Source: Halobacillus sp. Marseille-Q1614 (lineage in GTDB: Bacteria; Bacillota; Bacilli; Bacillales; Halobacillaceae). From it: DNA of 64,000 nucleotides. Below the pieces are notes generated by a model. It saw only the letters and a program-made list of their open reading frames with translations, was not told the DNA's origin and did no database searches. Shown one piece after another: positions 13,938-21,924 of this stretch. The position numbers were made by a program, and so were the translations under genes. Every line of letters begins with the position of its first letter. Positions within the stretch are counted from its first letter, which is position 1. The stretch lies in assembly GCF_902809865.1 (NCBI RefSeq), contig NZ_CADDWH010000001.1, positions 3,224,001-3,288,000 on the forward strand, given 5' to 3'.

Positions 13938-15150
13938 TAGGGTCGATCAGCCGCCTCCCTGGAAAAAGAATTTCCCTGTCTTTCGTTTAATTGGCGGAAG
14001 TGTCGTATCTTTTATAGGCGACCAGATTTACTTTTTGGCTTTGCCTTTCGTTGTCTTATCCTTAACCGGATCTCCGCTCGCCATGGGGATTGTTGCCTTT
14101 TTAGAACGGCTGCCCATTCTGCTTCAGCCTCTGCTCGGTGTTTTAGCCGACCGTTATCATAGAAAGCTTCTTTTAATCGTTTGTGATATAGGAAGGGGCA
14201 CACTGATTGGCCTGATCGGATTCCTGTATGTGTTTGATCAGTTGCAGATGTGGCAGCTGTATACAGGCGCTTTTGGTATGGGTGTGTTAAGCCAGCTGTA
14301 TAATACGGCCCAGTTTGCGTCGATACCTGCTCTCGTAAGGGAACACGACCTTGAAAAAGCCAATGCGGTAAACGGCGGCTTGTTTCAGGCGGCTGTCCTT
14401 ATTGGTCCTGGATTAGGCGGGATCATCGTCAGCATGTACCATCCGGGCTATGCGTTACTCATTAACAGCTTAAGCTTTTTTCTCGCTTTAGCCGCCCTTC
14501 TGACCCTGCCGATTCGTCCGCACGCGTCTAAAAGGAAAAACATGTGGCGGGAAATGAAAGAAGGTTTCACTCACGTTTATAAGATTAAACCGATTTTCTA
14601 CACTAATATTGCCATGCTTATTTCCATTTTCGGCACCACACTGTTTCTTACGATGATGGTTTTTCATATGAAGGATACTGTGGGACTGAGCGCTGCCTCT
14701 ATCGGCTGGCTACTGTCAGCGGGAGGGGCATCGGCGATTTGCGGGGCCTTCCTCTCACCATTTCTTAAGAAAAAGTGGAGTTACCGTCAGATCCTGTTTA
14801 CCGCTTCTTTTCTCGGCGGCCTTTCGATCATTGGTTTCAGCCTGACCCACTCTTACTGGTCGCTGCTATTAATGAATGCCATCGGTACTTTGGCGGCTTC
14901 CATTCAAAGTCCTTGTATTATCACGATCCGGCAAAAATTAACCCCGGCCCGTCTGTTAGGCCGTGTCCAGGCCACGAGTCGGCTGATCAGCTGGCTGTCG
15001 ATGCCAGTCGCTGCATTATTTTCCGGGGTTTTTTCAGAAGCAGCCAGTACGACTTTTACGATTTTATTAGGGGGAATATTAGCGGCAGCCGCCTCAATAT
15101 TTTACTTACACCCCTCATTAGATTTATCATCAGAAAAAGAAGCGGCCTAA
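13930..15150 (+). CDS. MFS transporter
   Basis: A 406-residue member of the major facilitator superfamily with about 12 transmembrane helices. The motif between helices 2 and 3 reads GVLADRYHRKLLL (about residues 73-85), the MFS motif A; AVNGGLFQAAVLIGPGLGGII is the conserved helix 5 region typical of the MFS_3/MdrA-like exporters. Probably a multidrug or metabolite efflux pump, with the upstream ArsR protein as its regulator. ATG 13930 has GGAGAG 4 nt upstream; the ATG at 13918 has no ribosome site but would give a 20-nt overlap with the regulator. The substrate is unknown. Confidence 0.85.
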   Translation: MNNRVDQPPPWKKNFPVFRLIGGSVVSFIGDQIYFLALPFVVLSLTGSPLAMGIVAFLERLPILLQPLLGVLADRYHRKLLLIVCDIGRGTLIGLIGFLYVFDQLQMWQLYTGAFGMGVLSQLYNTAQFASIPALVREHDLEKANAVNGGLFQAAVLIGPGLGGIIVSMYHPGYALLINSLSFFLALAALLTLPIRPHASKRKNMWREMKEGFTHVYKIKPIFYTNIAMLISIFGTTLFLTMMVFHMKDTVGLSAASIGWLLSAGGASAICGAFLSPFLKKKWSYRQILFTASFLGGLSIIGFSLTHSYWSLLLMNAIGTLAASIQSPCIITIRQKLTPARLLGRVQATSRLISWLSMPVAALFSGVFSEAASTTFTILLGGILAAAASIFYLHPSLDLSSEKEAA

Positions 15151-15182
15151 CGTAAAACCTGGCAAAGGAGTGAAACGTCTAT

Positions 15183-15620
15183 ATGAATATAACGCATGCG
15201 ACGACAGAAGAAATCAATGAAATCCTTCCAAGAGTGCAGGAATCGCTTGAAGAAGGATCGCGCGGTTATTATGAAGTGGATCAGGACAAGGCTTCCCGGA
15301 TGATGCAGGATGTGTTAAGCCAGGATGGCCAGATCCAGGTGGTCACCGAAGAAGGCCAGGTGGTCGGCTGGGTCGTGTACGGCCAGCAGGACGACAGATT
15401 TTCTGGGGAGAAAGTGGGATTTATCTACGATTTATTTTTGAGAAAAGAATATAGAGGAAAGGGGTATGCCAGGGCTTTAATGGATAGTGCCTTAAGAGAG
15501 CTGAAGCTGCAGGGCATGACGTCAGTGCGGCTCGTCGTGTATGCAGGCAACCATGCGCGTGCTTTATACGAAAAGCTTGGATTCACCGAACAGCGGACGG
15601 TGATGGCGAAGAAGCTTTAA
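15183..15620 (+). CDS. GNAT-family N-acetyltransferase
   Basis: A 145-residue acetyltransferase. The acetyl-CoA-binding motif A is visible as LFLRKEYRGKGYARALMDSAL (about residues 85-105, RGKGYA loop), and NHARALYEKLGFTEQRTVM (about 122-140) is the typical C-terminal motif B. The acceptor is unknown. It follows the MFS gene by 32 bp and could be part of the same transcript. Length is normal for a stand-alone GNAT. Confidence 0.88.
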   Translation: MNITHATTEEINEILPRVQESLEEGSRGYYEVDQDKASRMMQDVLSQDGQIQVVTEEGQVVGWVVYGQQDDRFSGEKVGFIYDLFLRKEYRGKGYARALMDSALRELKLQGMTSVRLVVYAGNHARALYEKLGFTEQRTVMAKKL

Positions 15621-15649
15621 ATTCCTAAAAACGAAAAGGGGCTTGATCA

Positions 15650-16000
15650 ATGAATCCTCTCTTAAATGAACTGGGGACTGTTTTTATTCCTGTAAAAGAT
15701 GTGGAAAAGGCACGGGATTGGTACTGTGATCTATTAGGTGTGCCGGCTGATGGCGAGGTGCTTCACGGCCACCTCTATGTCCTACCTATGAAAGGTACAG
15801 GAATTGTGCTCGACAGTAAAATTTATGCAGAAGAGGCGACTTTTAAAGTGCCGGCTTTTCATTTTAATACCAAAGATATTGAAGGGGCCTATCAGTTTAT
15901 GAAAGAGAAACAGATGAATCTGTTAACAGATGTGGAGAACGGTCACTGGTTTAAGTTTACTGATCTGGATGGGAATGTCCTGATGGTGTGCGAGTGCTGA
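15650..16000 (+). CDS. VOC-family (glyoxalase-like) protein
   Basis: A 116-residue single VOC domain: TVFIPVKDVEKARDWYCDLLGV at the start, and FKFTDLDGNVLMVCE at the end with the metal-ligand-type glutamate. Members are glyoxalases, dioxygenases, fosfomycin- or bleomycin-resistance proteins; the fine function cannot be assigned. It lies 29 bp after the GNAT gene on the same strand and is the last accessory gene before noc. Confidence 0.85.
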   Translation: MNPLLNELGTVFIPVKDVEKARDWYCDLLGVPADGEVLHGHLYVLPMKGTGIVLDSKIYAEEATFKVPAFHFNTKDIEGAYQFMKEKQMNLLTDVENGHWFKFTDLDGNVLMVCEC

Positions 16001-16335
16001 AGAAAGTACCTGTGATTCAAGTGTGTGAACGTATGCAGTTCGTTGGGTTTCGCTGGGAGGCCCGCTGAATATATGCTGTAAATAAGAGGGTTAAAAGATT
16101 TCAAGAAATTGGACATCTATTTATCTCTCGAAATGGTCGAAAATCTATAAAATAACTATTATAATATAAACGAGTTTCATAATTTATAAAATACTGTCGA
16201 AAAGTGAACTATTAAATATTGCGCTTCCTCGATACTTTAATAGGGAAAATATGATAAAATAAGTTAAGAGTAAAAAGGCATTACGAATGCGCAGCAGCTA
16301 TTTAGCCTGCGGCGCTTTTTTCTATTGGCTGTGAA
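16001..16335. other. AT-rich intergenic stretch before noc
   Basis: A 335-bp gene-free stretch. It holds TCGAAA repeated three times (about 16116-16203), a TATAAT-like box near 16160 and a terminator-like hairpin at 16289-16321. No ORF with a ribosome site is seen. rsmG (gidB), the usual upstream neighbour of noc, is not here. Confidence 0.5.
16289..16321 (+). terminator. Terminator-like hairpin upstream of noc
   Basis: GCGCAGCAG / CTGCGGCGC with one mismatch and a T run. It lies 289 bp after the VOC stop and only 15 bp before parS, so it may end a short untranslated RNA or shield noc from read-through. Confidence 0.65.
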
Positions 16336-16351
16336 TGTTCCACGTGAAACA
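16336..16351. promoter_or_regulatory. parS centromere site
   Basis: TGTTCCACGTGAAACA matches the Bacillus parS consensus TGTTNCACGTGAAACA exactly. ParB/Spo0J loads here. It lies 37 bp before the noc start. Confidence 0.95.
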
Positions 16352-16387
16352 GCTGTGTGCCTGATCGCAAAAAGGTGGTGTTTGATC

Positions 16388-17263
16388 GTGTTACATCCTT
16401 TTAGCCGTCTGTTCGGACTGGGCGACAAGTCGGATTCAGAGCATGATGAGAGAGAAGAACAAGTCGAACAAGAAGAATATAATCCAGACGAAGTCATTCA
16501 AGTTCCTGTTGATCGCGTTCAACCAAACCGCTATCAGCCAAGAGCCATTTTCAACGAGGAAAAAATCAATGAACTCGCCCAGACGTTACATACACATGGG
16601 ATGATTCAACCGATTGTCGTACGTCGACTAAATGAAGAACAGTATGAGTTAATTGCAGGGGAGCGCAGATGGCGTGCCGTTCAGACTCTTGAATGGGAAA
16701 CGATCCCCGCGATTATTCGAGATATGGATGATGCCCAAACGGCTTCTGTAGCTTTAATCGAGAACCTTCAGCGTGAAGAGCTGACGGTTATTGAAGAAGC
16801 TGCGGCTTATGCCCGACTGCTTGAAATTCATGAGTTAACCCAGGAAGGGCTGGCTCAGCGTTTAGGAAAAAGCCAATCGACTGTGGCTAACAAGCTGAGA
16901 CTTCTAAAGCTGCCGGAATCTGTTCAAATGGCTGTCATGACTAAAGAAATCACTGAACGCCATGCGAGAGCATTAATTGCTTTAAAAGATGAGGAAAAGC
17001 AGGAGAAGCTGCTGCAGGAAATCATCGAAAGACAGCTGAATGTAAAGCAGACAGAAGAACGGATTAAGAAAATGCAAGATACAACCCCTAAGAAAAGAAA
17101 GCCGAGGCTTAAAGGGGTTAACAAAGATATGAGAATTGCCATGAATACGATCCGCCAGTCTCTTGATATGGTTACAGATACGGGAGTCGACTTGGAAACG
17201 AATGAAGAAGACCACGAAGACTACTATCAATTTACGATAAAGATTCCGAAGAAAAAACCATAG
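16388..17263 (+). CDS. noc: Nucleoid occlusion protein Noc
   Basis: A 291-residue ParB-like CTPase that binds its own DNA sites and blocks division over the nucleoid. It has the short amphipathic N-terminal membrane helix ([13 protein letters not shown]), the CTP-binding box GERRWRAV (about residues 88-95), ENLQREEL, and the helix-turn-helix [20 protein letters not shown] (about 150-170). These features separate it from Spo0J. GTG 16388 is chosen as start because AAAGGTGG lies about 9 nt upstream and the protein then opens like B. subtilis Noc. A reading from 16325 would run across parS. Confidence 0.93.
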   Translation: MLHPFSRLFGLGDKSDSEHDEREEQVEQEEYNPDEVIQVPVDRVQPNRYQPRAIFNEEKINELAQTLHTHGMIQPIVVRRLNEEQYELIAGERRWRAVQTLEWETIPAIIRDMDDAQTASVALIENLQREELTVIEEAAAYARLLEIHELTQEGLAQRLGKSQSTVANKLRLLKLPESVQMAVMTKEITERHARALIALKDEEKQEKLLQEIIERQLNVKQTEERIKKMQDTTPKKRKPRLKGVNKDMRIAMNTIRQSLDMVTDTGVDLETNEEDHEDYYQFTIKIPKKKP

Positions 17264-17280
17264 AACTTAAGACTTCTCTC

Positions 17281-17312
17281 ACCCATCTTCCTATGTTTAG
17301 ATGGGTGTTTTT
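17281..17312 (+). terminator. Terminator after noc
   Basis: Stem ACCCATCT / AGATGGGT with a 10-nt loop and a T-rich tail, separating noc from soj. Confidence 0.85.
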
Positions 17313-17371
17313 AAAAGCGGACAGTCATTCTGGCCTTGGCCGGTACTCCAAACAAAAAGGCAGGTGACAGC

Positions 17372-18145
17372 ATGGGTAAAGTGATTTCCGTAGCTAACCA
17401 AAAGGGAGGCGTAGGGAAAACCACCACAGCCGTCAACTTAAGTGCATGCTTAGCATATTTAAATCATAAAGTTCTCCTCGTGGATATCGACCCGCAGGGC
17501 AATGCGACGAGCGGGGTAGGAGTGGAGAAAGGAACCGTCGATCAATGCATCTATGATGTGCTGGTCGGTAGTGTGAGCGCAGAAGATGTACGTACCACAA
17601 CGATGGTAGAGAATTTAGAGACCATCCCGGCTACCATTCAATTAGCAGGAGCCGAGATTGAACTCGTTCCTACGATTTCCCGCGAAGTTCGTCTAAAACA
17701 GGCGATTGATGAAGTAAAAGGAGACTACGATTATGTCATTATCGATTGTCCTCCTTCTTTAGGGCTGTTGACCATTAATTCATTAACGGCTTCTGATTCT
17801 GTCTTGATCCCTGTCCAATGTGAGTATTACGCGTTAGAAGGGTTAAGTCAGCTGCTTAATACCATCCGATTGGTCCAAAAGCATTTGAATAAAAACCTGA
17901 TGATCGAAGGTGTGCTTTTAACGATGCTTGACGCCCGCACCAACTTAGGAATTCAGGTAATTGATGAAGTGAAAAAGTATTTTCAGGAACGAGTCTATCA
18001 ATCAATTATTCCCCGCAATGTCCGTTTGAGTGAAGCGCCGAGTCATGGAAAGCCGATTATTTTGTATGATGCAAAGTCTCGAGGGGCAGAAGTCTATTTA
18101 GAACTAGCGAAGGAAGTGGTAGCAAATGGCGAGAGGGTTAGGTAA
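17372..18145 (+). CDS. soj: Chromosome partitioning ATPase Soj (ParA)
   Basis: A 257-residue ParA-family ATPase that works with Spo0J and parS in origin segregation and controls DnaA. The deviant Walker A KGGVGKTTT is at residues 10-18, DIDPQGNATSG near 40-50 and Walker B VIIDCPPSL near 120. The start ATG 17372 is preceded by AGGTGA; upstream in-frame codons lack one. It overlaps spo0J by 20 nt. Length and motifs are normal. Confidence 0.95.
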   Translation: MGKVISVANQKGGVGKTTTAVNLSACLAYLNHKVLLVDIDPQGNATSGVGVEKGTVDQCIYDVLVGSVSAEDVRTTTMVENLETIPATIQLAGAEIELVPTISREVRLKQAIDEVKGDYDYVIIDCPPSLGLLTINSLTASDSVLIPVQCEYYALEGLSQLLNTIRLVQKHLNKNLMIEGVLLTMLDARTNLGIQVIDEVKKYFQERVYQSIIPRNVRLSEAPSHGKPIILYDAKSRGAEVYLELAKEVVANGERVR

Positions 18146-18971
18146 AGGGTTAAATTCGCTGTTTACCGATTTAAATGCCAAGGACGACGAACAGTTGGAA
18201 GAAGTAAAGGTGAGAGAATGCAGGCCAAACCCTTATCAGCCTCGTAAGTACTTTACAGAAGAAGCCCTTGAGGAGCTGGCGAACTCGATCAAGGAACATG
18301 GTATTCTCCAGCCGCTGATTGTAAGAAAAAGTATTAAAGGGTATGAGCTGATCGCCGGAGAGCGAAGGTATCGTGCGGCTAAACAGGCTGGACTTGAGAC
18401 GGTTCCTGTCATCGTTAGGGAAATGACGGATAATCAGATGATGGAAGTCGCGCTGCTGGAGAACCTTCAAAGGGAGAATCTTACGCCGGTTGAAGAAGCT
18501 CAAGCTTATCAGAACTTAATGGTGAAGCTTGGAATGACTCAGGACGAGCTTTCAAAAAGGCTTGGCAAAAGCCGATCTCATATCGCCAATCTCGTCCGCC
18601 TTTTAAATCTCTCACCAGAAGTGATCGAAAAGATTAACCAAGGAACTCTGTCCATGGGTCATGGACGGGCACTTTTAGGCTTGAAAAACGAAGATAAGAT
18701 AACATTGGTTGTAGAAAAAATTGAGCGGGATAAATTAAATGTCCGGCAGGTGGAAAAGCTGATTGTTGAGCTGAACGAACGGAAGCCCCGCCAGAAAAAG
18801 AAGCCGGCGGAAAAAGATATCTTCATAAAAGAGCGGGAAGAAACGCTGAAAGAACGCTTAGGCACGGGAGTCACGATTCATAAAGGCAAGAGAAAAGGCA
18901 AGATCGAAATCGAATTTTCCGATCAGGAAGATTTGGAGCGGATACTAAACTGGATGGAACATAATAAATAG
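18126..18971 (+). CDS. spo0J: Chromosome partitioning protein Spo0J (ParB)
   Basis: A 281-residue ParB CTPase clamp that loads at parS and recruits SMC. It has GERRYRAAKQAG (the CTP-binding motif, about residues 78-89), ENLQRENL (about 112-119) and a helix-turn-helix MTQDELSKRLGKSRSHIANLV (about 137-157). The C-terminal dimer domain is present. Its start lies inside soj, giving translational coupling. A parS site lies 45 bp after its stop instead of inside the gene as in B. subtilis. Confidence 0.95.
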   Translation: MARGLGKGLNSLFTDLNAKDDEQLEEVKVRECRPNPYQPRKYFTEEALEELANSIKEHGILQPLIVRKSIKGYELIAGERRYRAAKQAGLETVPVIVREMTDNQMMEVALLENLQRENLTPVEEAQAYQNLMVKLGMTQDELSKRLGKSRSHIANLVRLLNLSPEVIEKINQGTLSMGHGRALLGLKNEDKITLVVEKIERDKLNVRQVEKLIVELNERKPRQKKKPAEKDIFIKEREETLKERLGTGVTIHKGKRKGKIEIEFSDQEDLERILNWMEHNK

Positions 18972-18974
18972 AGG

Positions 18975-19006
18975 AAAGGCCGGGTGAGCAAGCAGCCGGG
19001 CCTTTT
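18975..19006 (+). terminator. Terminator after spo0J
   Basis: AAGGCCGGG...CCGGGCCTT stem with one bulged base, followed by TTTT. It starts 4 bp after the spo0J stop. Confidence 0.7.
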
Positions 19007-19015
19007 CTGTTGTTA

Positions 19016-19031
19016 GGTTTCACGTGAAACA
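19016..19031. promoter_or_regulatory. parS site, one mismatch
   Basis: GGTTTCACGTGAAACA differs from the parS consensus only at the first base (G for T); the core TTTCACGTGAAA is intact. It lies between the spo0J terminator and the DUF554 gene. Confidence 0.88.
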
Positions 19032-19050
19032 CGCATTGGAGATGTAAAGG

Positions 19051-19755
19051 ATGGCGTTATTAGGCACAATTGTTAATGGAGTATGTATTATCGTTGGTAC
19101 ACTGCTTGGTCTATTTTTCACAAAAATTCCGGAACGCTTTAAAGAGACCGTAATGAGCGGTGTCGGCCTTGCTGTTATGCTTATCGGTATGCAGATGGGG
19201 TTTGAAACAGACAATATTGTTATCGTGTTATTGAGTTTATTATCGGGAGCGATTGTCGGAGAGGCGCTCCATTTAGAAGAACGGCTGGAGTACATAGGAC
19301 GCTGGATTGAAAGAAAATTTTCATCACCCGAGCAGAAGTCCACAATTGCGCAGGGCTTTATTACGGCTTCGCTTATTTTTGTCATCGGGGCGCTTGCTGT
19401 AATCGGTGCTTTGGACGGCGGGCTTCGCAACGATCATGAGATCCTGATCACCAAAGCGATTATTGACGGATTTGTCGCTTTAGTCCTTACCTCAACGTTA
19501 GGTATTGGTGTGATCTTTTCTGTCATTCCCGTCGTTTTATATGAAGGGTCGATTGCTTTACTAGCCACACAGATCAACCGCTGGATCCCTCGGGATATGC
19601 TCGACCTGTTTATTACAGAAATGACCGCTACCGGGGGCCTTCTGATTGTAGCGATTGGTTTGAATTTACTTAAGCTGACGAAGATCAGGGTAGCTAACCT
19701 GCTGCCTTCTTTAGTTATGGTGGGGTTTGTCTTATATGCAGCGCAGTGGTTTTAA
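19051..19755 (+). CDS. DUF554 membrane protein (YdfK/YqgA type)
   Basis: A 234-residue membrane protein with about six transmembrane helices and short loops. Typical family features are the N-terminal GTIVNGVCIIVGTLLGLFF, the central GALAVIGALDGGLRNDHEIL (about residues 112-131) and the end GGLLIVAIGLNLLKLTKIRVANLLP. The transport or other role is unknown. It replaces the yyaD gene found at this place in B. subtilis. The ribosome site (GGAGATG) is moderate. Confidence 0.85.
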   Translation: MALLGTIVNGVCIIVGTLLGLFFTKIPERFKETVMSGVGLAVMLIGMQMGFETDNIVIVLLSLLSGAIVGEALHLEERLEYIGRWIERKFSSPEQKSTIAQGFITASLIFVIGALAVIGALDGGLRNDHEILITKAIIDGFVALVLTSTLGIGVIFSVIPVVLYEGSIALLATQINRWIPRDMLDLFITEMTATGGLLIVAIGLNLLKLTKIRVANLLPSLVMVGFVLYAAQWF

Positions 19756-19923
19756 AGTAGGATACCATTGGCCTTAAAAAGGGGACTAATGGGACGGGAA
19801 CCACCTCGCTTTTTAGTGGACTAACGCCGAGAAACCTATTCTGCGCGGGATCGGATCGTCCGTTTTTTGCAGGAGCAATGTCTAGGATAAAAAAAGCGTG
19901 TTCCGTTTATGAAAAATGGAACC
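19756..19923. other. Degenerate repeat-like intergenic DNA
   Basis: Non-coding stretch with fragments resembling the intergenic repeat (CCTCGCTTTTTAGTGG, TTTTTTGCAGGAG), too diverged to bound. An open frame crossing it into 20155 is a translation of repeat DNA. Confidence 0.4.
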
Positions 19924-20044
19924 AAGGGGTCCGGGAAATTACTCACTTTCCGCGGGGAGCCGTCGAGCCTCCTCGTTTTCACTTCGGGGGTCTCGCCCCT
20001 GGCTCTTTCACCCTGCAGGAGTCTCGCAAGTTACCAGACCCCTT
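19924..20044. repeat. Structured intergenic repeat, type A
   Basis: About 121 bp. Core TCACTTTCCGCGGGGAGCC...GCCTCCTCG...GGGGTCTCG...CTGCAGGAGTCTCGC. The ends AAGGGGTCCGGGAA and TTACCAGACCCCTT pair with each other but differ from the ends of the sister copies. Confidence 0.8.
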
Positions 20045-20141
20045 AAGTTGAAGAGAGAAAACGGAACGAAAACATTTTGTAAATCTCATGGAGGAAGAAG
20101 CTTTATTCCAAACCCCAAAGGAATCGTTTCCCAACAAGCTG

Positions 20142-20173
20142 AAAGAGCAGCGTAGCTAACGCTGCTCTTTTTT
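20142..20173. terminator. Terminator at the yyaC 3' end
   Basis: Perfect stem AAAGAGCAGCG / CGCTGCTCTTT with a run of seven T on the plus strand. It contains the yyaC stop codon, so it can serve both directions. Confidence 0.8.
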
Positions 20174-20767
20174 TGAGGTTATAAATGTGCGCGGCGGCTG
20201 TTTTAGTTTTGCGCTGATTCTCTTTTTCTCCGTCACCTTTAAGGCAGCGGCTATTTTCGCTGCCATGTTCATTACGACGTGCAGGCGTGTGTTCTGTAAA
20301 ACGGCATATTCCATAAACCCTCCGACATTGACCATCCCGCTGATATGATAATCTCCGACTGCCGGCAGATCTTTCTTCAAGGCAGCTCCTGGCGTGAGAG
20401 CCCCTTCTCCAAAGACGATGTGGCCGATCGAAGTCTTTTTGCCGAGGCAGGCGTCTATCGCTAAGACTGTATGGCTGGCGTGCATAGTTTCAATGGCTGA
20501 TAGTGTATCTTTTAAGTTTAGTGCATGGACAGGCTCTTCAAGTGTTCCATATACGTGGAAGGTCTGCAGCTGCTGTTCGGATAGCATCGAGCCTACTAAT
20601 GGACCAAGAGCATCTCCTGTTGAACGATCGGTGCCAATGCAGATGATGATGACTTTCTCTTCATAAGGTAACGTATTGTGCAGATGCTCACTCAGGCTGT
20701 TGATGATATGAGGATCATCGGCAGGAAAACGCAGGTCTGTTTTTGTAAACTTGTCCTTCATACTCAT
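20156..20767 (-). CDS. yyaC: Spore protease-like protein YyaC
   Basis: A 203-residue protein of the YyaC family, related to the germination protease GPR and hydrogenase-maturation proteases. Family marks are VIIICIGTDRSTGDALGPLVGS (about residues 39-60), LAIDACLGK (about 103-111) and PAVGDYHISGMVNVGGFMEY (about 134-153). It is a sporulation gene and in B. subtilis lies next to spo0J, as here. ATG 20767 is chosen because GGAGGAG lies just before it; an upstream GTG at 20785 would overlap that site. Confidence 0.9.
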   Translation of the reverse strand: MSMKDKFTKTDLRFPADDPHIINSLSEHLHNTLPYEEKVIIICIGTDRSTGDALGPLVGSMLSEQQLQTFHVYGTLEEPVHALNLKDTLSAIETMHASHTVLAIDACLGKKTSIGHIVFGEGALTPGAALKKDLPAVGDYHISGMVNVGGFMEYAVLQNTRLHVVMNMAAKIAAALKVTEKKRISAKLKQPPRTFITSKKEQR

Positions 20768-20860
20768 AGCTTCTCCTCCACACACATATTAGTAACAGTA
20801 TATAAAGGAAATCGGCGTTCTATACGTAGCAAAATACTTCGGGTGGGGGAGCGGTTCTAG

Positions 20861-21877
20861 ATGATGGCAGGGGTTAAGTGGATCTTCTTGATTATAGGGA
20901 CAACGATTGGAGCGGGGTATGCGTCGGGAAGAGAGCTATGGCAGTTTTTTGGACAAGACAGCAGCTTAGCCATCCTCTTATTTACGGTGATGTTTATGGT
21001 CTGCTGCGGATCTGTGATGAGCATAAGCTATAAACAGCAGTCGATGCACTATCTGCCTGTACTTAGGACGATTGTAGGCCGGCACCTGACCGGTGTGTAC
21101 GACTGGATGATCATTTTTTATTTATTCACGACGACGATTGTCATGCTGGCTGGGAGCGGAGCCACACTACAGGCTTATGATATTTCCTACCGAGTGGGTG
21201 TATTAGTAATCGCTCTTCCGTTAATCCTGCTTTTTGTCTGGGATGTAAAAGGACTCGTTATTATGAATGCTCTCGTGCTGCCTGTTTTAATTGTCGGGCT
21301 CCTGTTGATTCTTTTTCTGTTCATAACAGATCAGAAGCTTTCTTTATTTGAGCATATCGGCGATACTGCCAATTGGATGGCAGCCTTTCCTTTCACCGCG
21401 CTTAATGTCCTTCCGTTAGTAGCAGTTCTTGGAGCGGTAGGCAGCCGGATGAAGAGTCGGCGTGAAGTGTGGGTGGCAAGTATAGGAAGCGGATTTTTAC
21501 TAGGAAGTATCTCATTTCTTTATAACAGCAGCCTGATTCAAATATCAGAAGAAATTCTATTGTATGAAATCCCGCTATTTGCCATATTGAAGCATTACCC
21601 TTATTCCATGATGGTGTTTATGTCTATTGTCATGTGGATTGCGATTTTTACAACGGCGGCCTCGGGAACGTTCGGGCTCGTTACGAGATTCAGGGAATAT
21701 TGGAAACAGCCGCTGTGGATCATAGCATTTGCGCTCATTGCCGTGATGCTTCCCTTTACTTCTTTCGGTTTCTCTACATTAATTCAATACTTATATCCTT
21801 TATATGGCGTGTTAAATTTGTATATTTTAACAGCTTTGCTTCTCTACCCGGTCACTCATCGATTTAAAACCAGCTGA
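20861..21877 (+). CDS. YkvI-family membrane protein
   Basis: A 338-residue integral membrane protein with about ten helices. The opening IGTTIGAGYASGRELWQFF (about residues 12-30) is the YkvI-family signature and resembles the unwound helix-1 region of the APC/LeuT transporter fold, so an amino-acid-like substrate is plausible but unproven. It lies divergent from yyaC, with 93 bp between. The ribosome site GGGTGGGGGAG is strong. Probably a transporter; the substrate is unknown. Confidence 0.82.
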   Translation: MMAGVKWIFLIIGTTIGAGYASGRELWQFFGQDSSLAILLFTVMFMVCCGSVMSISYKQQSMHYLPVLRTIVGRHLTGVYDWMIIFYLFTTTIVMLAGSGATLQAYDISYRVGVLVIALPLILLFVWDVKGLVIMNALVLPVLIVGLLLILFLFITDQKLSLFEHIGDTANWMAAFPFTALNVLPLVAVLGAVGSRMKSRREVWVASIGSGFLLGSISFLYNSSLIQISEEILLYEIPLFAILKHYPYSMMVFMSIVMWIAIFTTAASGTFGLVTRFREYWKQPLWIIAFALIAVMLPFTSFGFSTLIQYLYPLYGVLNLYILTALLLYPVTHRFKTS

Positions 21878-21924
21878 AAACCTGTTAAAATAATCTCAAA
21901 CACAAAAGAGGCAGGGGAATAGCT

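Noticed and set aside
19916-20155. 79-codon open frame
   Set aside because: It is a translation of the structured intergenic repeat, with no ribosome site.
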